A DNA stretch of 10,574 bases from CABYIR01 sp038103905 (GTDB taxonomy: Bacteria > Pseudomonadota > Alphaproteobacteria > Pelagibacterales > AG-422-B15), in NCBI GenBank assembly GCA_038103905.1, contig JAYNZW010000022.1:1-10574 (forward strand), given 5' to 3'. The notes below the pieces were generated by a model, which did not search any database, was not told where the DNA came from, and worked only from the letters and a program-made list of their open reading frames with translations. The translations under genes and the position numbers were made by a program. Every line of letters begins with the position of its first letter. Positions within the stretch are counted from its first letter, which is position 1. This document shows, in pieces, positions 1 to 6,153 of the stretch.

Positions 1-1643
1 TGCAATGGGGTGAAAACCAACCTGAAGATCATGTTAGATATGCAAGAAATGACTTGATGGGGTTGGTTAGAGAAGACCTAGGTTATGATATGGCTCGGCA
101 TGTTGACTCGACAGTTCATATGTTTGATGAATGGGGCTTGCCAATGATGCGTAATGAAGAAACTGGTCGATATTTGCGCGAAGGAAAATGGCAGATAATG
201 ATTCATGGGGAGAGTTATAAGCCAATTGTTGCAGAAGCTGCAAAAAAATCTGCTGATAAAATTTACAACAGAATAATGGTCACTCATCTTCTTATGGATG
301 AAAGTAAGGATAATAGAGTTGGAGGCGCTGTTGGGTTTAATATGAGAACAGGAGATTTCCATGTTTTTAGAGCTAAAGCTGTAATCGTCGCTGCTGGTGG
401 AGCTTCACATATATTTAAGCCTAGAGCTGTTGGAGAAGGAATGGGACGTACATGGTATGCGCCTTGGAGTAATGGGTCGGCATACGCCTTACCTATTGCA
501 GTCGGTGCAAAAATGACTCAAATGGAAAATAGAATTGTACTTACAAGGTTTAAAGATGGTTATGGCCCAGTAGGCGCATACTTCCTTCACCTGAAAACAT
601 ATACTCAAAATGGTAATGGTGAAAATTACGAAGAAAAATGGTATGAGCAAACAAAAGAGTTGGTTGGTGAGTATATCGATCATACTCCTGTTCCAACCTG
701 TTTGAGAAACCATGCGTTTATTGAGGAAGTTAAAGCCGGTGGAGGACCAATTCATATGGTAACCACTGAAGCCTTTCAGGACCCCCACTTAGAAACTGTT
801 GGCTGGGAAAATTTTTTAGGTATGACTGTTGGCCAAGCGGTTGTTTGGGCTTCTCAAGATATTGATCCAAAATATACTAACCCTGAATTAACAACATCTG
901 AACCTTATGTCATGGGATCACACGCAACATGTTCTGGAGCGTGGGTAAGTGGGCCAGAAGACTTATCTCCACCTGAATACTTCTGGGGCTATAATCGTAT
1001 GCTCACTGTTGACGGTCTATTTGGAGCTGGTGATACAGTTGGTGGAAGTGCTCACAAATTTTCATCAGGATCTTTTACAGAAGGAAGATTGGCCGCAAAA
1101 GCTGCTGTGAAATATATCAGAGATTTAAAAGACCAAGAAATTAAAGTTAGTGATAAACAGTGTGAAAATTTCAAAGAAGAAATTTACAAACCTTTAGAGA
1201 ATTATAAAGTTGGACGTAATGAAATTACTGCTGGTACTGTTTCACCAAGTTATTTACTTCCTATTCAGGGATTGCAGCGTTTACAGAAAATAATGGATGA
1301 ATATGTGGGGGGTGTTGGTGCTAATTATATGACCAATGGAAATCTACTTAAAAAAGGAATTGAAAATCTAAAAATTCTTCAAGAGGATCTTGAAAATATT
1401 GGTGCTGAAGATTTACACCAATTAATGAGAGCTTGGGAATTAAAACATCGAACTCTTACATCTCAATGTGTTGCTGAACACACCTTATTCAGAGAAGAGA
1501 CAAGGTGGCCTGGGTACTACTATAGGGGCGATCATATGAAACTTGATGATGATAACTGGCATTGTCTAACAGTTTCTCGTCGAGATCCAAAAACAGGTGA
1601 GTTCACTCTGGAAAAGGCCCCTCTTTATCATATAGTTGACTAA
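1..1643 (+). CDS. aprA: Adenylylsulfate (APS) reductase alpha subunit, 5'-truncated by the window
   Basis: Catalytic FAD subunit of the cytoplasmic AprAB complex, which interconverts sulfite plus AMP with APS; in sulfur oxidisers it runs toward APS and passes electrons to its iron-sulfur partner AprB. The frame is open from base 3, before the first ATG at 54, and reads WGENQPEDHVRYARNDLMGL, a typical AprA stretch, so the gene starts outside the window. About 546 residues are visible; against a usual length near 620, roughly 80 N-terminal residues with the first FAD-binding motif are missing. Numbering from the ATG at 54, RFKDGYGPVGA carries the conserved substrate-side Arg165 (546-548) and GSHATCSGAW the conserved His290 (921-923). 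GLFGAGDTVGGSAHKFSSGS is the C-terminal FAD-binding loop of the fumarate reductase/AprA superfamily. aprB would be expected just upstream. No frameshift or lost key residue is visible in this part. Confidence 0.96.
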   Translation, partial: QWGENQPEDHVRYARNDLMGLVREDLGYDMARHVDSTVHMFDEWGLPMMRNEETGRYLREGKWQIMIHGESYKPIVAEAAKKSADKIYNRIMVTHLLMDESKDNRVGGAVGFNMRTGDFHVFRAKAVIVAAGGASHIFKPRAVGEGMGRTWYAPWSNGSAYALPIAVGAKMTQMENRIVLTRFKDGYGPVGAYFLHLKTYTQNGNGENYEEKWYEQTKELVGEYIDHTPVPTCLRNHAFIEEVKAGGGPIHMVTTEAFQDPHLETVGWENFLGMTVGQAVVWASQDIDPKYTNPELTTSEPYVMGSHATCSGAWVSGPEDLSPPEYFWGYNRMLTVDGLFGAGDTVGGSAHKFSSGSFTEGRLAAKAAVKYIRDLKDQEIKVSDKQCENFKEEIYKPLENYKVGRNEITAGTVSPSYLLPIQGLQRLQKIMDEYVGGVGANYMTNGNLLKKGIENLKILQEDLENIGAEDLHQLMRAWELKHRTLTSQCVAEHTLFREETRWPGYYYRGDHMKLDDDNWHCLTVSRRDPKTGEFTLEKAPLYHIVD

Positions 1644-1647
1644 GTAA

Positions 1648-1998
1648 ATGAACCTCATTGAGAAATCAGATCAAGAAATTCTTGAAATTGCCAATCCTCT
1701 TTGGGACGACCTTGTAAAACATTCTAATGCAAAAGATTATTGGAATTTTATAAAAGATTTTTCTGCAAACATGTTGATGGGTGCAAACGAGATAGAGATT
1801 GGAAAACAGTGGAATAGCAATAAAATGTTATCTAGCTTATCCTCAGAAAGAGTATTTCTAGGCTGCCTAAGACGGAATGAGCATGTAACAGTTTTATTTA
1901 AACAGGGAAGCGATGAAGTAGAAGGTGATTTTCTAGGAAGACTCGTTCTTGGAATTGAGGATGAGGAGGTAAAAATATTTGGAGCAACAATCTTTTGA
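1648..1998 (+). CDS. Hypothetical protein coupled to aprA (116 aa)
   Basis: A small soluble protein that I do not recognise. It begins four bases after the aprA stop codon (TAAGTAAATG), so it is almost certainly co-transcribed and probably translationally coupled; there is no good Shine-Dalgarno of its own. No signal peptide or membrane segment is visible. The N-terminal half is acidic and helix-like (SDQEILEIANPLWDDLV, DYWNFIKDFS). The C-terminal half alternates like beta strands (RVFLGCLRR, HVTVLFKQG, FLGRLVLGIEDEEVKIFGAT). That helix-then-sheet order would suit an NTF2/SnoaL-like or other small alpha/beta fold, but this is only a guess from the pattern. It has a single cysteine and no metal or cofactor motif. 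Position suggests a role tied to APS reductase, for example assembly or regulation. Its stop codon is one base from the stop of the opposing gene. Confidence 0.8.
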   Translation: MNLIEKSDQEILEIANPLWDDLVKHSNAKDYWNFIKDFSANMLMGANEIEIGKQWNSNKMLSSLSSERVFLGCLRRNEHVTVLFKQGSDEVEGDFLGRLVLGIEDEEVKIFGATIF

Positions 1999-1999
1999 T

Positions 2000-2395
2000 T
2001 TAATCTAATTCTTTTTTTCGACGCATTTCAGCCCTTATCTTTGTTGCCGATATTTTATGAATTTCTTCACCCAGATCGTGTTCCGTAAAAGTGTAGCCAA
2101 CACCTCTTCCATAAGAAATATCAGTAATATTTGGAACTTTAATTACAATATATTCCCTACCTTCTTGAAACCCATGCACATTTAATCCAGATACAATTCT
2201 TTTCTTAACATCTTCAAACTCAAATGGGTTGTCAGCCTGTCCTTCTACTCCAGCATCAGCTCCAGCAACATCTCTATACATAATGCAAACCTGTCCTGAT
2301 AGATCTAAGGCTTTCTTAAAAAGTGCTGTATGCCCATCATGCCAAGGTTGCCACCTGCCCAACATTTGTGATGTAGGTTTTTTCCAATCAAACAT
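2000..2395 (-). CDS. Small HIGH-motif nucleotidylyltransferase (cytidylyltransferase-like fold)
   Basis: Predicted cytoplasmic enzyme of 131 aa that transfers an NMP group from an NTP to a phosphorylated acceptor. GRWQPWHDGH at residues 13-22 is the nucleotide-binding HxGH motif of the NMNAT/cytidylyltransferase superfamily. ISATKIR at 115-121 is the second signature, equivalent to the ISSTxIR motif that grips the triphosphate. The protein is short and is essentially the bare catalytic domain, so the acceptor cannot be named: NMN, a phosphoalcohol or a sugar phosphate are all possible. Its ATG lies inside the last codons of the kinase gene, giving an 8-bp overlap, and a GAGG stretch in the kinase 3' end can serve as ribosome site. 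The two are therefore translated together and probably act in one pathway. It is the last gene of the minus-strand run and abuts the end of the aprA operon. Confidence 0.85.
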   Translation of the reverse strand: MFDWKKPTSQMLGRWQPWHDGHTALFKKALDLSGQVCIMYRDVAGADAGVEGQADNPFEFEDVKKRIVSGLNVHGFQEGREYIVIKVPNITDISYGRGVGYTFTEHDLGEEIHKISATKIRAEMRRKKELD

Positions 2396-2885
2396 TTTTC
2401 TTCAATTCCTCAGCAATTTTTTTTATTTCATCATCACTTAAAAACTTTGTTATATGTTGATCAATTTCTTGAGGAGGATCAAATACTTTATTCGTATTTT
2501 CAAATTCCTTACTTTTCTCTAAAGTTGCAACATCAAATGGTAGATCTTTTGCGCCTTTTAATTCATCTTTTTTTTCTGCAACAACTCTTCCTTCTTTGAC
2601 AGTATCAAGCCAAATCACATAATCAGGATCAAAAGTTTTTCTTGAATTTTTTGTTGGAGCCACAAAGTCACAGATAACCCATCTTCCTTGCGATATTTCA
2701 AAATCAGCAAAAGTTCTCATTCTATTTGCCTGTCTAGCCCTTCCCTCCATAGAGAAATCCCAATCACTAGCTGAGCGTCTTACAGTGTCGGCATTATACC
2801 ATGCGCAATTTTCTAAATATTCTGCAAGTCTCTCAGAGAGCCAGGTTTTTCCAGATCCGGGTAATCCACAAACTAATATTTTCAT
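2388..2885 (-). CDS. CysC-like P-loop kinase (adenylylsulfate kinase family, diverged)
   Basis: Predicted cytoplasmic ATP-dependent kinase of 165 aa. GLPGSGKT at residues 7-14 is a clear Walker A motif. NADTVRR at 31-37 matches the DxDNVRH element of APS kinases, followed by a DFSMEGRARQANRM segment in place of their GFSxxDRxENIRR, and CDFVAPTKNSRK at 72-83 in place of the SFISPxRxxR strand. The family is therefore CysC (Pfam APS_kinase). The second half lacks the LYKKAR and FTGID stretches of standard CysC that help bind APS, and the protein is about 30-40 residues shorter than usual. The true substrate may be something other than APS. An AGGA lies three bases before the ATG. It starts 23 bp after the membrane-protein gene and overlaps the nucleotidylyltransferase gene by 8 bp. 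Confidence 0.85.
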   Translation of the reverse strand: MKILVCGLPGSGKTWLSERLAEYLENCAWYNADTVRRSASDWDFSMEGRARQANRMRTFADFEISQGRWVICDFVAPTKNSRKTFDPDYVIWLDTVKEGRVVAEKKDELKGAKDLPFDVATLEKSKEFENTNKVFDPPQEIDQHITKFLSDDEIKKIAEELKKNV

Positions 2886-2908
2886 AATTCCTGAAACAAT
2901 CTTATATG

Positions 2909-3457
2909 CTAATCATTCCAATTCATATATTTTTCACATTCATTAGGAACATTTTTTGAAAAAGCAAAACCCTCTTTCCAGATATAATTAGCATCAAGAC
3001 AACAACTGAGTTTTTCACTTGAGGAACTATGAGACGAATAACAAATTTCATGCAAAGCTTGTAAATTTCTGAAATTATAAATTTCTATTCCTGCGATTAT
3101 TAGCGCTGTCAGAATTAAGCCAATTAATCCAAATATTTTAAAGATTTTATTGAAAATACTTTTGATATGAATTTTTCTAATCTGAATAATGAAAAAACAA
3201 ATTGGTAATATAGAATAAAATATTATGATGCCTATTAAACCATAGAGTGGAAGAAAGGTTTGTATATTTACTTCATTCTCAAAATAGTAAATTGTAAATG
3301 GAACGTAAGTTAAAAAAGCAATGTAAATAATAACTAGTAAAAAAATAGTATTTATATAAAGCTTAGAAAATGACTTGTTGCTCTGTACAATTCGATCCAA
3401 ATAAACTGGTAAAAATAGAAAAATGATAAGTTTAAGTATTAGTATTAGATAAAACAT
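2909..3457 (-). CDS. Four-helix membrane protein with Cys-rich tail (182 aa), unknown function
   Basis: Not recognised. Four hydrophobic segments are visible at about residues 1-20, 36-58, 68-92 and 105-125, rich in Ile, Leu and Phe, indicating an inner-membrane protein. The remaining C-terminal part of roughly 55 residues is hydrophilic and carries four cysteines (EICYSS, LSCCLDA, NECEKY), which would suit disulfides if the tail faces the periplasm. With four helices both ends should lie on the same side. Its ATG shares one base with the stop of the upstream dehydrogenase gene (TAATG), a classic sign of translational coupling, and no separate Shine-Dalgarno is seen. A partnership with the exported dehydrogenase is a reasonable inference, but I see no quinone or haem motif that would show electron transfer. 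The DNA is very AT-rich, as is common for small membrane proteins. Confidence 0.8.
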   Translation of the reverse strand: MFYLILILKLIIFLFLPVYLDRIVQSNKSFSKLYINTIFLLVIIYIAFLTYVPFTIYYFENEVNIQTFLPLYGLIGIIIFYSILPICFFIIQIRKIHIKSIFNKIFKIFGLIGLILTALIIAGIEIYNFRNLQALHEICYSSHSSSSEKLSCCLDANYIWKEGFAFSKNVPNECEKYMNWND

Positions 3458-4545
3458 TAATTAGTTTTTTGAAGCTGCCATAAGCTGCCCTTACTATCAT
3501 CAATAATATAAAATACTTCACCAAGACTGTTTACCTCTACATCTCTAAGACGGCCTTTTCTCTCAAATAAAGTTGTTACATTTTTAACTTTTCCATCTTC
3601 ATAATCGAGTTTCAATAACTTCTGAACCTTTAAACTAGACAGCAATACATCGCCCTGCCATTCTTTGAATTCATCACCCTCATAAAAAAATATATCACTT
3701 ACGGCAATTGACGGTATCCATCTATAAATTGGCTTCACTAATCCTGGTAGCCAGGAGCTTCCATCGCCAATAATAGCACCATCATAATCTGTTCCGCCCC
3801 AAGCGACATCATCCCATCCGTAGTTACCTTTTTCGATTACTTTGCCAAAAAAATCACCGCCTTTGGGTCCATGGTTTGTAATATATATTTCATTATCCTC
3901 AGATGAAAGTGCCATACCTTGAGGATTCCTAAGACCAATCATATAAATTTCATTTAACCCACCTTCGACGTCAACATATGGGTTATCCTCAGGAACAGAT
4001 CCATCTAAATGAAGTCTTATAATCTTTCCAAAATGATTGTCTATTTCTTGTGTTAATTTTCCAGTTTGTCTTTCACCAACTGTAATAAATAAATGATCAT
4101 TTTTAACTTCTAGCCGTGAACCAAAATGTATTTTCGATTTAATGGGAGGCTCAGATTGAAAGATATTTTTAAAATTAATCGAATTCTCTTTGAGTTCGCC
4201 TATAGCAACGGATGTGCTGTATTGTTCATCATCTCTTTTTTCAGCATAAGACACATAAACTTTTTCATCATAATATAAAATATCTAATAACCCACCTTGA
4301 CCATATTCGCTTACAATCAAATTATGGAGAATTTCCGTTTTTATTTTGCTTCGTATATTGACCTTAAATAACTCACCAGACTTTTGAGTTATTAGTAAAT
4401 GATCATTGTCAATAACAGCTATGCCCCATGGTTTGTAGAGTTTATCAGCCAACTTTGTATGCACAAAACCCATTTCAGCATAGGCATATGAACCACAAAA
4501 AATAAATAAGTTAATAACTAAAACTTTTATATACTTCACAAACAA
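3457..4545 (-). CDS. PQQ-dependent sugar dehydrogenase family protein, exported
   Basis: Predicted periplasmic six-bladed beta-propeller of the soluble glucose/aldose sugar dehydrogenase family (Pfam GSDH; E. coli YliI is a relative), which oxidises sugars using PQQ. Blade signatures in order are KPWGIAVIDNDHLLITQKSG, GQGGLLDILYY, HFGSRLEVKNDHLFITVGER, GKIIRLHLDGSVPEDNPY, GLRNPQGMALS with TNHGPKGGD, GNYGWDDVAWGG and GRLRDVEV. The family's conserved His and the Arg residues near the cofactor (HFGSR, GLRNP, GRLRD) are present. The length of 362 aa is normal. The N-terminus is a signal peptide ending SYAYA|EM. No ATG is available: the longest frame begins at a TTG (4543-4545), and a GTG two codons later (4537-4539) would give a tidier signal peptide. 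Neither has a clear Shine-Dalgarno. The substrate is unknown, and no PQQ synthesis genes are in the window. First gene of the minus-strand run. Confidence 0.88.
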   Translation of the reverse strand: MFVKYIKVLVINLFIFCGSYAYAEMGFVHTKLADKLYKPWGIAVIDNDHLLITQKSGELFKVNIRSKIKTEILHNLIVSEYGQGGLLDILYYDEKVYVSYAEKRDDEQYSTSVAIGELKENSINFKNIFQSEPPIKSKIHFGSRLEVKNDHLFITVGERQTGKLTQEIDNHFGKIIRLHLDGSVPEDNPYVDVEGGLNEIYMIGLRNPQGMALSSEDNEIYITNHGPKGGDFFGKVIEKGNYGWDDVAWGGTDYDGAIIGDGSSWLPGLVKPIYRWIPSIAVSDIFFYEGDEFKEWQGDVLLSSLKVQKLLKLDYEDGKVKNVTTLFERKGRLRDVEVNSLGEVFYIIDDSKGSLWQLQKTN

Positions 4546-4616
4546 TCAATAATTATGCTTATTAAAATTATAATGGTGATATATCATATATTTTAAATAT
4601 ACGAAGGAGAATATCG
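4546..4616. promoter_or_regulatory. Divergent promoter region between the dehydrogenase run and the ABM-like gene
   Basis: This 71-bp, very AT-rich spacer separates two divergent genes and must hold the start signals of both unless they rely on distant promoters. The near-palindrome ATTATAAT at 4567-4574 gives a perfect TATAAT on the plus strand (4569-4574) and another on the minus strand (4567-4572). No convincing TTGACA-like element sits 16-18 bp from either, so the exact promoter is uncertain in such AT-rich DNA. Confidence 0.35.
4604..4610 (+). promoter_or_regulatory. Strong Shine-Dalgarno sequence of the ABM-like gene
   Basis: AAGGAGA ends six bases before the ATG at 4617. This is the best ribosome-binding site in the window and fixes the start at 4617 rather than at the second in-frame ATG at 4626. 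It suggests that this small protein is made in quantity. Confidence 0.75.
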
Positions 4617-4907
4617 ATGGAATTTATGAACATTGTTAGAGTAAAAGTAAAAACAGATCATATTGATGAATATATGCAACTCAATGAAGAGTTTCCTGTT
4701 TATGAAGGACAAAAAATGAGTCGACTCGTTAAAACAGGCGAAAATACTTTTTGTTACGTTGGAATATGGGAGTCTGAAGAAGCAATAGCAGCTCAGCGTG
4801 ATGCAATGATTGCAGGACTTGATACAATGAGACATACACTTGAAGAAATTTCTCCTGACTTAGGCGTAACAGATCCAGTTTCTGGACCAGTTGTAATAGC
4901 TAAATAA
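4617..4907 (+). CDS. Small ABM-like dimeric alpha/beta-barrel protein (96 aa)
   Basis: A small cytoplasmic protein with the pattern of the antibiotic-biosynthesis-monooxygenase (ABM) or dimeric ferredoxin-like superfamily. A first strand (MNIVRVKVK) is followed by a helix (IDEYMQLNEEF), central strands (KMSRLVKT, TFCYVGIWES), a second helix (EEAIAAQRDAMIAGL) and a last strand near the end (GPVVIAK). The xxGIWES piece in mid-protein is typical of the family. Members are cofactor-free oxygenases, haem-degrading enzymes or plain ligand binders; the haem-degrading (IsdG-type) residue set is not obvious here, so the activity is open. It has its own strong ribosome site, stands alone on the plus strand, and ends with a double stop (TAATAA) three bases before the end of the opposing DmdA-like gene. 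Confidence 0.78.
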   Translation: MEFMNIVRVKVKTDHIDEYMQLNEEFPVYEGQKMSRLVKTGENTFCYVGIWESEEAIAAQRDAMIAGLDTMRHTLEEISPDLGVTDPVSGPVVIAK

Positions 4908-4910
4908 TAA

Positions 4911-6056
4911 CTAAAGTGATTTACTAGTAATTTCTTTTTTGGGATCAAAAAAAGGTTTTTGAACTACTGTTCCTTTAATGAGCGTATCATCAATTTCAAT
5001 ATTAAGTTCATGACCCAATTGGGAATGGTCAATATTGACCATTGCTAGTGCAATATTTTTTTTTAATCGCGGAGAATAAACAGCAGAAGTAACTTTTCCA
5101 ATATTTTCATTGTCTGCTTTAATTGGCCAGTGAAGAGTGTTAGGACCTTTAAGCGGATCACATGCTAATTCTAATCCTATTTGAATGCGATTGATTCCGT
5201 TTTGTTTAATTGTTTTAAGAGCATCCTTTCCAATAAAGTTAATATCTGAGTCTAGATTTACTAATCGATCCAGTCCCAATTCAAAAGGATTTGTTTTAAT
5301 GTCTGCATCTGCGTGATAAGAGAGCATTGCACCTTCAATTCGTCTAATAGATGATGTGTGACCTGGTTTCAAATTAAATTCTTTACCAGCTTCCATTATT
5401 TTTTCCCAAAGCTCATTACCTTTTGATCCATCTCTTAAATACAATTCATATCCTAATTCACTCGACCATCCTGTTCGTGATACAATTAATGGAATTCCAT
5501 CTAAATCTAATTCTCTTAACCAATAGTATTTCAGATCTTGAATAGACTTGCCAAATAACTTTGTCATGATCATTCCTGATTTTGGACCTTGCAATTGTAA
5601 TGGCGATACATCTGGCTCATTAATCTGAACGTCAAGACCAGAATTCACGGCAACGCCTTGAGCCCACAATAGTACATCGCTATCAGCTAAAGATAGCCAA
5701 AAATGATTTTCATCAAGCCTTAATAAAACCGGATCATTAATAATTCCACCTTCATGATTGACAATTAATACATACTTGCATTGCCCAATAGCAAGTTTAG
5801 ACAAATCTCGAGGCGTTAATAATTGTATAAATTGATAAGCGTCTGGACCTGTTATCTCAACCTGACGCTCAACCGCAACATCGCACAAAATCGCATCATT
5901 AATCAAATTCCAAAAGTTTTGCTCAGGACTTCCAAAATCTCTAGGAATATACATGTGATTATAAACAGAAAACCCTGTTGCGCCCCATCGCACAGTTGCA
6001 TCAAAATAAGGTGATTTTCTTATTTGTGTTCCAAATCCAAAGTCTTTATCGCTCAT
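4911..6056 (-). CDS. DmdA/GcvT-family tetrahydrofolate-dependent methyltransferase, probable DMSP demethylase-like
   Basis: A 381-aa cytoplasmic enzyme of the glycine-cleavage T-protein fold (GCV_T domain, then GCV_T_C). Several stretches resemble the DmdA branch more than true GcvT: SVYNHMYIPRDF (30-41), CDVAVERQVEITGPDA (58-73), LLTPRDLS (79-86), GGIINDPVLLRL (103-114) where glycine-cleavage enzymes have GGIxDD, NEPDVSPLQLQGPKS (146-160) and SRTGWSSELGYELYL (193-207). DmdA moves a methyl group from DMSP to tetrahydrofolate, leaving methylmercaptopropionate. The branch also contains paralogues with other methylated substrates, so DMSP is likely but not proven, and I withhold the symbol. No gcvH, gcvP or dmdBCD genes are nearby. 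It has its own ATG with no clear Shine-Dalgarno, lies 97 bp downstream of the autotransporter gene on the same strand, and converges with the ABM-like gene. The length agrees with the family. Confidence 0.82.
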   Translation of the reverse strand: MSDKDFGFGTQIRKSPYFDATVRWGATGFSVYNHMYIPRDFGSPEQNFWNLINDAILCDVAVERQVEITGPDAYQFIQLLTPRDLSKLAIGQCKYVLIVNHEGGIINDPVLLRLDENHFWLSLADSDVLLWAQGVAVNSGLDVQINEPDVSPLQLQGPKSGMIMTKLFGKSIQDLKYYWLRELDLDGIPLIVSRTGWSSELGYELYLRDGSKGNELWEKIMEAGKEFNLKPGHTSSIRRIEGAMLSYHADADIKTNPFELGLDRLVNLDSDINFIGKDALKTIKQNGINRIQIGLELACDPLKGPNTLHWPIKADNENIGKVTSAVYSPRLKKNIALAMVNIDHSQLGHELNIEIDDTLIKGTVVQKPFFDPKKEITSKSL

Positions 6057-6153
6057 ATGAAATAAGTATTAGAAGCTGGACTATATGGATTTTCGATAAG
6101 TTTTAAAGAAAATAATATCTAGTGAAGACTATTTCTTAAACTTGTGTGGAACT

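Noticed and set aside
78..788. Minus-strand open frames at 78-362 and 489-788.
   Set aside because: Both lie entirely inside aprA, whose protein is strongly conserved; their translations look like antisense noise rich in Ser, Phe and His.
2229..2441. A 70-codon plus-strand frame opposite the nucleotidylyltransferase and kinase.
   Set aside because: Overlaps two genes with clear motifs, and has no ribosome site or protein-like composition.
4593..4835. An 80-codon minus-strand frame opposite the ABM-like gene.
   Set aside because: The plus-strand gene has a strong Shine-Dalgarno and a family-like pattern; the opposing frame is a Cys/His/Phe-rich shadow.
5823..6014. A 63-codon plus-strand frame opposite the start of the DmdA-like gene.
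   Set aside because: It lies antisense to well-conserved motifs and no start signal is visible.
6095..6141. An imperfect hairpin (AGTTTTAAAGAAAATA with TATTTCTTAAACT) between the autotransporter and DmdA-like genes, considered as a terminator.
   Set aside because: The stem is all A/T with bulges, the loop is long and there is no following T-run on the minus strand; chance is likely in this DNA.
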